Below are positions 50,135 to 61,280 of a stretch of 64,000 nt of DNA, in pieces. The notes under the pieces were generated by a model. The model did not search any database. It was not told the origin of the DNA and saw nothing but the letters and a program-made list of their open reading frames with translations. The stretch comes from Thalassia testudinum (taxonomy: Eukaryota > Streptophyta > Magnoliopsida > Alismatales > Hydrocharitaceae). Both the position numbers and the translations under genes were made by a program. Each line of letters opens with the position of its first letter. The stretch's first letter is position 1. The stretch lies in NCBI GenBank assembly GCA_037157565.1, contig JAZHRO010000012.1:5420501-5484500 (forward strand), in the 5' to 3' direction.

Positions 50135-52440
50135 TCAAAGAGGACCGAAACTGGTCCGAAAAGGTGTACCCTCAAAGAGCTCTGGGTACCGCTCCCACAT
50201 CGCCGCCTCAGGCTCCCAGGTAGCCTCCTCGTATCGCTGTCTCCTCCACAAGACCTTCATCAGGGGTACCTGCTTCCATCTAAGACTCCGGACTACTCTA
50301 TCGAGTATCTGCACTGGCCGCTCGGAGTAGGTCAGGTCGTCACCCATCTTGACGCTCTCGTGGCTCAGAACGTGACTGGGATCGACGACGTACTTCCTGA
50401 GGTTGGACACGTGGAACATGTCGTGCACACCAGAAAGCTGGGGAGGAAGGGTAAGCCTGTAAGCAATGGGTCCAACCCGCTCCAGGACCTCAAAGGGTCC
50501 CACGAACCTCGGCACGAGCTTCCCTCTTACTCCAAACCGCTGCAGGCCCTTCATGGGCGAAACACGAAGGAAGACGTGGTCCCCAACCTCAAACTGCACC
50601 TCTCTGCATTTCCGATCAGCATAACTCTTCTGTCTGCTCCTGACAGTGCGGAGTCTCCTGTGAATCTGTTTGATCACCTCCTGACTCTACCGGATCAACC
50701 TGGGGTCAACCTCCCCCTTGGTCCCTACCTCAACCCAACTCAAGGGCGTCGTACACCTCCGTCCGTACAGAGCCTCGTAGGGTGCCATGCCAATGCTCGA
50801 GTGATAGCTGTTATTATATTCAAACTCCACCAGGGGCAAGTGCTCCTCCCAAGAGCCCCTTCAGTCCAGTACACAAGCACGCAAAAGGTCCTCAAGTGTC
50901 TGTATCGTGCGCTCAGACTATCCGTCTGTCCGGGGGTGGTATGCTGTACTGAACCTCAACCATGTCCCCAAGGCCTGTTAAAACTCAGCCCAAAACTGGG
51001 ACGTAAAATGGGTATCCCGATCGGATACGATCTCCCGTGGAACTCCGTGTAGTCGTACCACGTCGCGGATATACCTCTCTGCCAACTGTGCTGGTCCCAA
51101 GGTCACTCGGATCGGTAAGAAACGTGCCATCTTCATCAATCTGTCAACGATCACCCAGACTACGTCGTGTCCTCGCTGGGTAACGGGCAAGCCCACCACC
51201 AAGTCCATGGTGATGCTCTCCTACTTCCACTTTGGCACTGGAAGTGGCTGCAACGGCCCTGCAAGCCTCTGATGCTCGGCCTTCACCTACTGGCACACTA
51301 AACACTTCTGTACGAATTCACCTACATCCTGCTTCATTCCCCTCCACCAAAAGTTGCGTCTAAAATCGTGGTACATCTTTGTGTTTCCGAGATGTATGGT
51401 GAACCTGGAACCGTGTGCCTCAGTCAGGAGCTCTTTCAACAACTCATTGTCCCTGGGAACACACAAACGTCCCCTCATGCGCAGTAAATGATCTGTAAAG
51501 GAGAAGTCTCCATGGTCTCCTGACAGCACTCTGTCACGCAACGACTGCAAATACAGGTCGGCTATCTGTCTTGTGATGATGCGGTCTATCAGCTTTGGCC
51601 TCGTCTATCGTGTCACGGTCACTGCCCCACAGTGCCCCAGTAACTTTAGGGGTCGCCAACTACCCATCTACTCCATAAGGTTCCAACTCTGCGCCTGCCA
51701 ATTGGCCAAGTGGGCGGGCGCCTTCCGGCTCAAGGCGTTAGCCACCATGTGGGCCTTCCTCGGGTGGTAGGAAATGCTGCAGTCATAGTTCTTCAGGAGC
51801 TCTAACCAACGTCTCTGTCTTATGTTGAGCTTCTTCTGATCAAACAAGTATCTGAGGCTCTTATGATCTGTGAAAATCTCAAAGGTCTCACCGTACAAGT
51901 AGTGTCTCCAAGTCTTCAGCGCGAAGACGACAGCTGCCAACTCCAGGTAGGGTAGCTATGCTCATGGGGCTTCAGTTGCCGCAAAGCGTAAGTGACAACG
52001 TGACCCTTTGCATGAGCACACCCCTTAATCCCTGCAAAGAGGCGTCCGTGTACACAACGAACCCGCCACTACTGTTTGAGATGGTGAGCACTGGAGCCGA
52101 AGTAAGCCTCTCCTTCAGCTCCTGAAAACATGCCTCCCAAGCGTCTATCCAAGAAAAGGGCACGTCTTTCCCGGTCAGCTGTGTCATAAGATGTGCAATC
52201 TGCGAGAAGCCCCTCATAAATCGCCTGTAGTAGCCTGCCAGTCCCAAGAAACTGCGAACTCAGTAACTGTATGTGGTCTCTCCCACCTGAGCACTGCCTC
52301 AACCTTGGCTGGATCCACAGCCAAGCCATCCTCAGAGATCACATGGCCCAAAAAGATCACCTCCCTCAACCAGAACTCGCACTTGCTGTATTTGGCGTAC
52401 AGCCTATGTCGTCTCAGTGTGTCCAAAATCATCCGCAAGT
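50135..52440 (-). pseudogene. Tekay RT end, RNase H, integrase and chromodomain
   Basis: Minus-strand order: RT thumb (LDTLRRHRLYAKYSKCEFW, LGHVISEDGLAVDP, about 52230-52420), a frameshift, GLAGYYRRFMRGFSQIA, RNase H ([37 protein letters not shown]), integrase zinc domain (HLGNTKMYHDFRRNFWW and CLVCQ), core (MDLVVGLP, VSDRDTHFTSQFW), C-terminal KSYADRKCREVQFEVGDHVF, and a chromodomain tail (PVQILDRVVRSLRWK, VLWRRQRYEEATWEPE) ending at 50135. Chromodomains steer chromovirus integration to heterochromatin. At least three stops (one after CLVCQ) and two shifts break it. Confidence 0.9.
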
Positions 52441-53166
52441 GCTGTCCGTGCTACACCTAATCTCGAGAGTAGAGCACATCATCAATAAATACCACCACGA
52501 ACTGATCCAGGTACGGTTTGAACACTCGGTTCATCAAATCCACGAAGGCAGCGAGGGTGTTGGTCAGCCCAAACGGCATGATTAAAAACTCGTAGTGTCC
52601 GTACCGGTTGCGGAAAGCTGTCTTGGAGACGTCTGCCTCCCTGATCCTCAACTGGTAGTATCCAGACCTCAAGTCTATCTTGGAGAATACCGTGGCACCT
52701 CGCAACTGGCAAACAAGTCTTCAATCCTCGGCAGCAGATTTCTGTTCTTGGTGGTAACCTTATTCAGCTGTCTGTAGTCCACACAAAGGCGTAGGGTACC
52801 ATCCTTGTTCACGAACAATACCGGGGCTTCCCATGGAGACGCACTGGGCCTCACAAAGCCCTTCTCCAGAAGGTCGTGCAACTGGGACTTGAGCTCTCGC
52901 AGCTCAAGTGGTGCCATCCTGTAAGGCACTGTAGAAATGGGGCTAGTTCCTGGTACCAGTGAGAACTCAAACTCGATCTCACGCTCGGGCGGTAGTCCTG
53001 CCAACTCATCTGGGAACACGTCTGGGTACTCTCTGACCACCGGGATACTTTGAAGGTCTGCCACAGGGTTAGGCTCCGCCACCACACATGTCAGGAAGCC
53101 CTCACACCCCTGGCCCAAAAGTCTCGCCGCCCGAAGTGCAGAAATGCACGTGAAGCCTCCATCCAT
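52441..53166 (-). pseudogene. Tekay reverse transcriptase, N-terminal and palm parts
   Basis: [18 protein letters not shown] and [16 protein letters not shown], then [14 protein letters not shown], a short shifted join near 52690, [13 protein letters not shown], and [12 protein letters not shown] at about 52465-52500. The palm motif keeps FIDD but lacks one codon after it compared with the [11 protein letters not shown] of the plus-strand copy at 61890-61920. [14 protein letters not shown] has NLLPR where YPLPR is usual. Confidence 0.88.
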
Positions 53167-53169
53167 TAG

Positions 53170-53769
53170 CTACCTGTGAAACTCGAAATAAGGCAGCTCT
53201 GGTATGGAGAAGACAATCTTCCTCTCAAAACTGTCCACCAAGGCGTGGTAAGCAGACAGCCAGTCCATCCCCAGAATCACGCCAAAGTTCTCCATCTGTA
53301 TCACAATCAGGTCAGCAGGAAGGCTGTGTCCCTCAACACTAACCTTAAAACCTGTGTACACCTCCTCAGCTATAAACAGCTAACCACACGGGCCTCTGAT
53401 CACGAACAGATCATCTAACAACACACAGTCTTGCCCTAAACTAACAGCAAAACTGGCAGCGACAAACGAGTGCGTGGCGCCGGAGTTAAAAAGCATGTAA
53501 ACTAGTCTGCCGGAAACTGTAACCATACCTGCCACCACTGATCCTGAAGCTCTGGCGTCTCTATGTGTCAGGGCGTTGATACGCCCCTTAGCCCTAGGTG
53601 CGGACGAAGCAGCCACGCTCTGGCCGGTACCCTTCCTGCGACTGCTGTCCTCCCCCTCGCACTTGGAAATCGCGGCCTCCTGCTCATCCTCTAATGCTCG
53701 GGGTGGGGAGCATCTGCTGACTTCCAGCCCTAGACGGGCAGTCTCTCCTGATGTGGCCCGACTGGCCAC
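53170..53769 (-). pseudogene. Tekay aspartic protease
   Basis: VYMLFNSGATHSFVAASFAV has NSGA in place of the catalytic DSGA, so the protease would be dead. After a stop near 53380 the frame continues with HSLPADLIVIQMENFGVILGMDW, the usual chromovirus protease end. Confidence 0.88.
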
Positions 53770-54863
53770 ACTGGTAGCAAAGGGGGACTCGACTCCCTCC
53801 CTCAGTAGGTCCCTGCTGACGACTGGGCGGGGGTCCGGTGCTAGCAGCTGGCCCCCTGTCGGGGGCCCCCAAAGGCCACTGACGGCCCCGCAAATAGTGA
53901 CGGCTCTCCTGCGAGCGCCACGTGCCTCCTCTCTCGTCAGCCGTGTGAGAAGTCTGGCTGGTAGGGCCTCTTCCGCCCGCTGTTAGTGTCACGTGCGAAC
54001 GGGTTGGTTTCTTCATACGTCATGGCTGCGTTCACCACCCTCGAGAACGTAGGCAGCTTCAGGGGTTTGACATACCCCCGAATAACAGGTCGGAGCCCCT
54101 TGGTGAACCTCCAAAGGTGCTCCTCTTCAGTGGCCACAGCTGTTGCTGCAAAACGAGACAGCTCCAGGAAACGCGTGCGGTACGCGCTAACCGTCATCGT
54201 CCCCTGGCGGAGAGTGTAGAACTCCCGCCTCCTCTGGTCCTGCCACGTTTGGGGGAAGTACTGCTCGCAGAAGAGGGTGACAAATTGGTCCCAGGTCGGT
54301 TCGTCCCTCTCCTGACCCCTGACCGCCCTCCACCACTTGTGTACCACGCTCTCCAACTAGTACGTGGCAAAGGCCACGCGACACTCCACAGGGGGGCGAA
54401 GGGTGTCTAACACCTTCTCGATCTGCTCGAGCCAGTCCTCCGCCTCAGTTGGGTCCTCATCCCCCTTGAAGGAGGGGGGCTTCAACTTCCGGAACTGTCT
54501 GAAAAGCTCGTAATGGCGCTGAAGGGGAGACACTATTACGCCTCCAAACAAAGAGGCCTCGTGCTCGGAAGTATCGAAAGAGGGTGGGGGCGGTGGAGGG
54601 ACACCCCCTCCCTCACGTCCAGCGCCGTGTTCGTCTCGCTGTCCCACAGAGGACTCCCCCTCCACAGCCCCAGGGAGAGGCGCTCATTAAGGCGGGTGAA
54701 GCTCCTCTCGTATGATCTCCCGTATCAGCTGGGCGAGGTCCTGGGCCTGAATGCCCGGGAGTAGTGGCTGGTCCACTGAGGCGTCGGGCTCAATGCGCCC
54801 GCCCCTCTGACCTCATCCTCAGCTGCGTCCACGGCCTACCTCACTAATTCCACGTCGAGGCAT
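53770..54863 (-). pseudogene. Tekay gag with zinc knuckle
   Basis: The likely start is the minus-strand ATG at 54863 (MPRRGISEVGRGR), matching MPRRG at 59494 in the other copy. The gag core reads EDWLEQIEKVLDTLRPP, VHKWWRAVRGQERDEPTWDQF, FYTLRQGTMTVSAYRTRFLE and LRPVIRGYVK. One TAG (54354-54356) stands where the family has Gln (ATYQLES). The zinc knuckle CYQCGQSGHIRRDC is intact (about 53750-53790) but in a different frame from the core. Confidence 0.88.
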
Positions 54864-55028
54864 CTCCTGCAAGGAGACGCAAACACAGAACAGAAAAGAC
54901 GTCAATTCTAATCGACATTCAACGAAGGAACCCTAGAACAGATGTCAAAAGATACGTTGTGGTGGTTACTTTAGTTACAAGCACGTGAATTGGTTATTTT
55001 CCAGCCAGTTGGTTCACTTCTCGAGACG

Positions 55029-55048
55029 ACCTTACTCTGATACTATCT
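55029..55048 (-). other. Primer-binding site, minus-strand Tekay
   Basis: Minus strand inside the 5' LTR: AGATAGTATCAGAGTAAGG, matching the initiator-Met site TGGTATCAGAGC with a change at its second base. Confidence 0.8.
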
Positions 55049-55977
55049 TGTTACGACCTGATTCCCGAATCCCTACAGGACACGAGAATCGAACCAACTC
55101 GACTGATCCCAAGACCCAGTCGTCCAACGAGAAAATAACCAGAAAGCAGTAAAATAAATCACATTCACCATGCAAGTAATTAACAGTAACAAAAGTGCAG
55201 CAGTAAAGAAGTAACTACTACAATACACACCACCACAACAGTAGAGAATTTTAAATAGGTGCAGGAATATGAAGTTACAAAATAAGAATACAAAAGTATA
55301 ACAAAATACTCACTATTACGAAAAACGAGGTACAACAAAAGTACAACTACTGGGCTCTACTGGGCCTAGCACCCTCTGCAGCCGTGGGCTCTGGCTGCTC
55401 AACACCTGGACCTGAAAAAGGTTGTAAGTACAACACGTCAGCAAAACGCTGAGTAGAGTGGCAACCAGCTAACTAAGAGAAACAGTAAAGGTGGACATAT
55501 AGTTGTTTTCAATCTCTTTCTTTATTCAACTAATTATTCTTTCTTTCATTACTTGGTTTATTTATCAGGTCTTTTTCTTGATCTCGAATGTTCCTCGTGG
55601 GAGCGATCTTGATTGTAGTCTTTTCTGAAGAGTAGAAGTAGCATGTGGTACTCTCCTGGTCGGGAGAGTCCCCTGTGGTGGTCCTACACTCAGTCAACGA
55701 CCCCAAGGTCGCTGACAGACATAACGGTGACTACGGCACACGCGATAAATGCACGGGTAGCTACCATGCACTGGCACACGGTCAGTCGTTTCCGTTAACG
55801 GGTGCACCCAAAGCACAGCACGGAACCAGTATAGGGCATAGCCTTCTCAGTAACAGGGGTCGAGCCCCTCCACAGTCTGCCACCCTCACCTGACTACCCT
55901 GGTTTGCCCAGTGGGCCTAACAAGTTGGTGTAGGAAGGCTAGCTAAACCCCGGGTCTCGTGGGGTGGCTAGCTGAAC
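55049..55977 (-). repeat. 5' LTR of the minus-strand Tekay element, truncated
   Basis: Aligns with 47365-48300 from its inner end. The match stops at about 55977 in GGTGGCTAGCT; the remaining ~1.75 kb (leader hairpin, GACGTC clusters, promoter) is missing. Confidence 0.88.
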
Positions 55978-56687
55978 CCCTCCTGGAACGTCGCCAGTAT
56001 AAATATGGTACTGGTACTCATCATGAGTATCGGTACATGAAGGAAATTGGCGGGTGAGAGCGATCTTCGTTTTCAATAAAAACTTTAACATAAAATGATG
56101 TGTCGTATTTAATCGCGTGGTAGAATATCTCTTTTGAAAATCTTTTAATTCTCAGAATCTAACCATAAAAATAGTTAGGTTGTCTCCACAGAGAGGAATT
56201 AGCCTATTAAATTAGTGAGTGGTGCCTCGTTTGTTCGAAAATCTTAATGCGTGCGTATACTAACTGATGCACTTATTTTCAACATAAATTCTTGATCTAA
56301 ATAATTAATCAAGAATACATGTGTGCATATGCAAAATCACTTCTATAGGAATAGAAGAATCTTAATATTGGCACAGGTAAAAACGTGTTAATATTTATCT
56401 CTTTCAAAACAGAGCCCACTCATATAATCAATAACTCATATTCTATATTCTTTATGAGAAGCATGCAACTCAAAGTAATTTAGATAACAAAGAGGGATGT
56501 CCATGCAATTCTGTCTTAATATAATAATGAGATAAATAAGGGAATGGTAATCTCGCAATGGCAAAAACCGTAAATACTAATTGCGGGAAAAACAGAGGAT
56601 TATGTCTCTCTCCTTCGTGTGCGCACGAGGAAGCTTTGTCGGAGGAGCTGCTGAGGGTGAAGGTGCGTCGGAGCGTGGCCTTCGTGA
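55978..56687. other. Junction sequence between two opposed Tekay elements
   Basis: Bases 55990-56040 carry the GTACCGGTAC-type repeat (CATCATGAGTATCGGTAC, as at 2165). From about 56060 comes AT-rich sequence with CTCCACAGAGAGG (56190-56202), a word pattern found near the LTR ends of Athila/Tat elements; this may be an LTR remnant. The last ~100 bases before 56688 are GC-rich and gene-like, but no frame is recognisable. Confidence 0.4.
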
Positions 56688-56871
56688 TGTGTAAAGATCC
56701 ATTCTATTTTGAGCCTTTTAAGACGTCTGAACTGTTAGCCAGACGTCTGGACCTCTTCCCAGATGTCTCGAAATTGAAAAATCTATACGCGAAGTTGCCC
56801 CTACACGCAGCCAGCGCACAGGCTACTTTTCTTCTCTCTTTCTCCCCCTCACCGAACCCTAACCCACTGCC

Positions 56872-56879
56872 TATATAAG
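56872..56879 (+). promoter_or_regulatory. TATA box of the plus-strand Tekay LTR
   Basis: TATATAAG followed by a CCTCCCCCTTCCTCTCC tract, the same layout as at 2630 in the solo LTR. Confidence 0.6.
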
Positions 56880-57152
56880 AGCCCCCTCCCCCTTCCTCTC
56901 CTCTCCACTCCACCACCACCACCTTCCTCTCCACTGTCGTGAGAGAGACGAGCGAGAGAGAGGGAGCAAGAGCGAGGAGTGGCGTGAAGAGGAGGTTGAG
57001 CTCGCGAGCTTCGTGGGAGCTCACCGGAGTGCGCACGGCCACTGTGGTTTATGCGGGGGTGGAGAGCGTCGGGGAGCTGTCCCCGACTTCCTACAGCGGC
57101 CGAAGCTGCAGCCGAGAGGGAAGAGTCGCAGCGAGAGGAGCGGGAGCTTATG

Positions 57153-57179
57153 CTGATACTGGAATTTTTCCAGTGTCAG
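57153..57179 (+). other. Leader hairpin with compensating changes
   Basis: CTGATACTGGAA pairs with TTCCAGTGTCAG around TTT. Compared with the 2932 and 49560 copies both arms have changed, yet 11 of 12 pairs stay Watson-Crick and the twelfth is a G.U pair. Confidence 0.75.
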
Positions 57180-59312
57180 ACATCCGGAGTGCCTTCCAGA
57201 CGACGTGCTGGACGTCTGGTGACGACACCGGATGTCTGAAAGTAAGTATTCGCGCAGGTATGTCCTTCTTGCGATTACGGCCATGCAGGTCGCACCGTAG
57301 AGACGATTTGTTGGGCTAAAAAGAGTTGCACTACTCTGTTGTGTGCAGGAGCAGCTTTGGGAAGGTGCGCGGCACGCCCTCCCTCGCTTTTCGGACGTCT
57401 GGACAGCTTACCAGACGACCAGAGGCATTCCCAAACGATTGGAGGATAGGTCGGACGTTTGGAGCTGATTCCAGACGGTCAAGTAGGAGTCCTGGACATC
57501 TGAGGTCGACGCAATGACTTGAGGTGAGACTCTGGTGACTTTTAAGACGTTTGGACTTGGTTCCAGACGTCTGATTTGGTTCTGCAGATTTGTTTTTGAC
57601 CCGTTTAGGGTCCGATCGGGGTCCGTTTTACGCAAACGAAATATCGGTGGTTTCCTTGTGAGTTCCTCTACATGTTAGAAATCTTTATATACTGTTCTGA
57701 ACATTTCGTTGTGATATGTTCCTTGGTATAGGACTTCGGCTTATTGCATGTCTAGGACTTTCAGTGGCACGTGAGTCTGCCGTTCGAGCCCCCAGTATTC
57801 CCGGATTGTCTGGTAGAGTGGTTTCCTCCTGTTCTACTTATAAAATATGAATGCATCTATGAAATTTAGATAACTAGAACCATAGGATGTAGCATGAATC
57901 CTACGATGAGAAATAGTTGCACTGTTTGTATGCGTGCTTGGGATTGCAGTTATAAATGAATGAGCTGAATTGTAAACAATTGCCTGTTAATAAATATGAG
58001 CTACCTGTTAGAATATAAAATGCCTGAGATAACTAAACAGTTATATGTGATCACTTGTTGTATATGTTAATTTGTGGAAATACGAGCTGCATGTGTATAA
58101 TACGAGAATGGAAATTGTGAATGATGAAACCTGGTATGGAATAATATGGTGAATGAGCATGAACCCTACGGGGAGCTAGGAGTAGAGCTCTTGTGGATGA
58201 ATGGAAAGGATCTGGAAATGTGAGTGGGAAGTGTGCTGGCCCTTGAGTACATGGTACCAAGGAGAGCGACTGTCCCCTGTTTAGTATAAAGCGAAGCTAG
58301 CCGCTCTTGGTTGGGACCCGTGGTTAGGATTGACCACTCTACACTGACTTATGTTGACCCTCGCATACTCTGTACCGAGGAGAGCTACTAGTGTAAGGAG
58401 GGAGTTAGCCACCCCATGGGGCCCGGGATTCAGCTAACCATCCTACACTGACTTGTTAGGTCCACTGGGCAAGCTGGGGTAGTCAGACGAGGGTGCGCGG
58501 GCCGTGGAGGGGCGAGACCCCTGCTACCGAGAGGGATGGGTCCTATATTGTTTTGTGCTGTACTTTGGGCATATTCGCTAGCGGAAATGACTGACCACGT
58601 GCCAGTGCGGGGTAGTTACCTGTGTGCTTATCGCGTGTGTCGTAGTCACCGCTACGTCTGTCTGTGACTTCTGGGTGATTGACTGGGTGTAGGATTTTCA
58701 CGGGAGACTCTCCCGGCCAGAAGAGCACCACGTGTGCCTTCTACTCTTTGAAAAAGGCTGTAATCAAGATCATTCCCACGAGGAACATGCGAGATCAAGA
58801 AAGAAATCTAAAAGTAAACCAATGGATGAAAATGAATTATTTGTAAAACAAAATAATTGGAAAAGATAAATTTACTTGTTAGCTCTTACTGCTTTAGATA
58901 GTTTGGCTACCACTCTACTCAGCATTGGCTGACTCTGTTTTCTCATAACCCTTTATAGGTTCAGGAGCTGAGCAGCCTGAGTTACCGGCTGTAGAGGTGT
59001 TAGGATTAGTCGAGCCCAGCAGTAGTTTCTTACTGTTGTAGTACTTCCTTTCTGTCAGTGAGTTTCAAACTTTGTTTACTGTTCCTATTACTATATTTTT
59101 GTTCTATTTTCCTGTTGTGGTGGTGGTATGTACTGTTTAGTATCTTTCACTTCATTTACTGCTTGTATGCTTTTAATATCAATTACCTTGCATAGTGAAT
59201 GTGGTTTATTTTCCTACTTTTCGGTTATTTCTTGTTTGACAACTGGGTCTTAGGATTAGTCGAGTCAAGCCGGTCTCGGGTCCTGTAGGGATTCGGGAAC
59301 CAGGTCGTAACA

Positions 59313-59340
59313 AGATAGTATCAGAGCAAGGTCATCCCAA
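59313..59340 (+). other. Primer-binding site, plus-strand Tekay
   Basis: AGATAGTATCAGAGCAAGG follows the LTR end directly; initiator-Met tRNA type. Confidence 0.82.
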
Positions 59341-59493
59341 GAAATGAACCAACTAGCTTGAGAATAACCAATCCACGTGTATGTAATTAGAGTAACCACC
59401 ACAACGTACCGCTTGACATCTGTTCTGAGTTCCTTTCGCTGAAGTCCGGTAGAGTTGACTTCTTTTGTTGTCTTTCGCATCTCCTTGCAGGAG

Positions 59494-60865
59494 ATGCCTC
59501 GTCGTGGAGTTCTCGAGGCGGGTCACGGATGCGGTCGTTGACGAGGTCAGAGGGGCGGATGTGCCGGGCCCGAGGTGCCAGTTGACCTGCCACTTCTCCC
59601 GAGCGTTCAGGCCTAGGACCTTGATTAGCTGATCAGGGATATAGTACGAGAGGAGTTCCACCCGCCTTCACGGGCACCTCTCCCTGGAGACGTGAAGGGG
59701 GAGTCCTCTGTGGGACTGAGAGACCGATGCAACACTGGACAAGAAGGATGGGGAGGGAGTGGCTCTCCACCGCCCCCACTGCACTCTGACACTTCTGAGC
59801 ACGAGCCCTCTCTGCTTGGACGCGTGCCCGTTCCCCCACTGTAGTTGCACAACGAGCTTCTTGGACAGTTCTGGAAGCTGAAGCCCCCCCTCCTTCAAGG
59901 GGGATGAGGACCTGTCTGAGGCAGAGGACTGGCTGGAGCGGATAGAGAAGGTGGTTGACAAGAAAACCCTTCGTCTCCCTGCAGAGTGTTGCGTGGCCTT
60001 TGCCACGTACCAGCTGGAGAGTGCGGCACATAGGTGGTAGAGAGCAGTCAGAGGCCAGGAGAGGGGAGAGCCGACGTAGGACCAATTCGTGACCCAATTT
60101 TGCAAGTAGTACCTTCTGTAGACTTGGCAGGACCAGAGGATGTGGGAGTTTCACACTCTCCGCCAGGGGATGATAACTGTTAGCACGTATCGCACACGCT
60201 TCCTGGAGCTGTCATGTTTTGCTGCGATAGTCGTAGCTACGGAGGAGCGCTTGTGGAGGTTCACTGAAGGGCTCCGACCTGTTATTCAAGGGTAAGTCAA
60301 GCCCCTAAAGCTGCCCACCTTCTCGAGAGTGGTGGAGGCAACTATGACATATGAGGAGACTAACCTGGCAGCGTGAGACACCAACAGCGGACGGAAGAGG
60401 CTCTATTAGCCAGAGTACTCACAGGGTCGACGAGAGAGGAGGCACGCGGCACCTGCGGGAGAGCCGTCTCATTTTGCAGGGCCGTCAGTGGCCTTTCGGG
60501 GCCCCCAACAGAGGCCAATTGTCTGCACTGGACCCCCGCCCAGCCGTCAGCAGGGACCTACTAAGGGAGGGAGTCGAGTCCCCCTCTGCTACCAGTGTGG
60601 CCAGATGGGCCATATCAGGAGGGACTGCCCGTCTTGGGCTGGAGCGCAGTAGATGCTCCCCGCACCGAGCGTTGGAGGCCAAGCAGGTGGTCGTAGCTCC
60701 CAGGCGTGTGGGGGAGGATAGCAGTCACAGGGAGGGTACCGGCCAGCGGCTACTCGCCTGACTCAGAGTGTTGCTGCTTCTCCTGCACTAAGAGCTGAGA
60801 GGCGTATCAACACCTTGACACATAGAGACGCCAGGGCATCCGGTTCAGTGGTGGCAGGTATGATT
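59494..60865 (+). pseudogene. Tekay gag (second copy)
   Basis: MPRRGVLEAGHG at the start, then in changing frames FHTLRQGMITVSTYRTRFLE (about 60150-60205), LRPVIQG, KLPTFSRVV and the zinc knuckle CYQCGQMGHIRRDC (about 60590-60630), followed by RINTLTHRDARASGSVVAG leading into protease. The minus-strand ORFs over this stretch (59633-60154, 59668-60105) are shadows. Confidence 0.82.
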
Positions 60866-61280
60866 ACCGTTTCCAGTAGATTAGTTTACGTGCTTTTTTA
60901 TTCCGGCACCACACACTCTTTTGTCGCTTCGAGTTTTGCTGTTAGTTTGAGATAGGACTACGTGTTGTGAGAGGATACGTTTGTGATCAGAGGTCCAGGT
61001 GGTCAGCTGTTTGTAGTTGAGGAGGTCTACATAGATTGTAAGGTCAGTATTGGGGGACAGCCTCCCCGCTGACCTGATTGTAATACCGATGGAGGATTTT
61101 GGCGTGATTCTAGGGATTGATTGGCTATTTGCTTATCACGCCTTGGTGGACTATTTCGGGAGGAAAATCGTCTTCTCCATACCGGAGATGCATTCCTTTG
61201 AGTTTCACGGACAGCCGGTGGATGGAGGTTTTAGGTGCATATCTATGCTTCAGGCAGCAAGACTTTTGAGCTAGGGGTGT
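60866..61280 (+). pseudogene. Tekay protease (second copy)
   Basis: VYVLFYSGTTHSFVASSFAV (about 60885-60945) has YSGT where DSGA is catalytic. The end, LPADLIVIPMEDFGVILGID, is open from 61050 to 61274. Confidence 0.82.

Larger units (their letters stand above)
47365..55977 (-). mobile_element. Tekay-type chromovirus (Ty3/gypsy) with truncated 5' LTR
   Basis: 3' LTR 47365-50055, polyprotein 50135-54863, primer site inside 55049, 5' LTR from 55049 broken at about 55977. The order gag-PR-RT-RH-IN-chromodomain marks a chromovirus, and the tail with YEEATWEPE fits Tekay. Before the 3' LTR the minus strand reads TTTCGACGACAAAATTTC, the conserved Tekay pre-LTR motif, but the purine tract itself is degraded. 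The aligned ~930 bp of the two LTRs differ at roughly one base in ten, mostly transitions. Coding sequence has stops and shifts, so it is inactive. Confidence 0.92.
56688..59312 (+). repeat. 5' LTR of the plus-strand Tekay element (2,625 bp)
   Basis: Starts TGTGTAAAGATCC (decayed from TGTTAAGACCC) and ends GGTCGTAACA. TATA box TATATAAG at 56872-56879. I count five intact GACGTC sites (56724, 56743, 57210, 57396, 57566), two before and three after the TATA box, and many one-base variants (GACGTT, GACATC). Confidence 0.9.

Noticed and set aside
59633..60154. 173-codon minus-strand ORF
   Set aside because: Shadow of the degenerate plus-strand Tekay gag, whose family residues are clear on the other strand.
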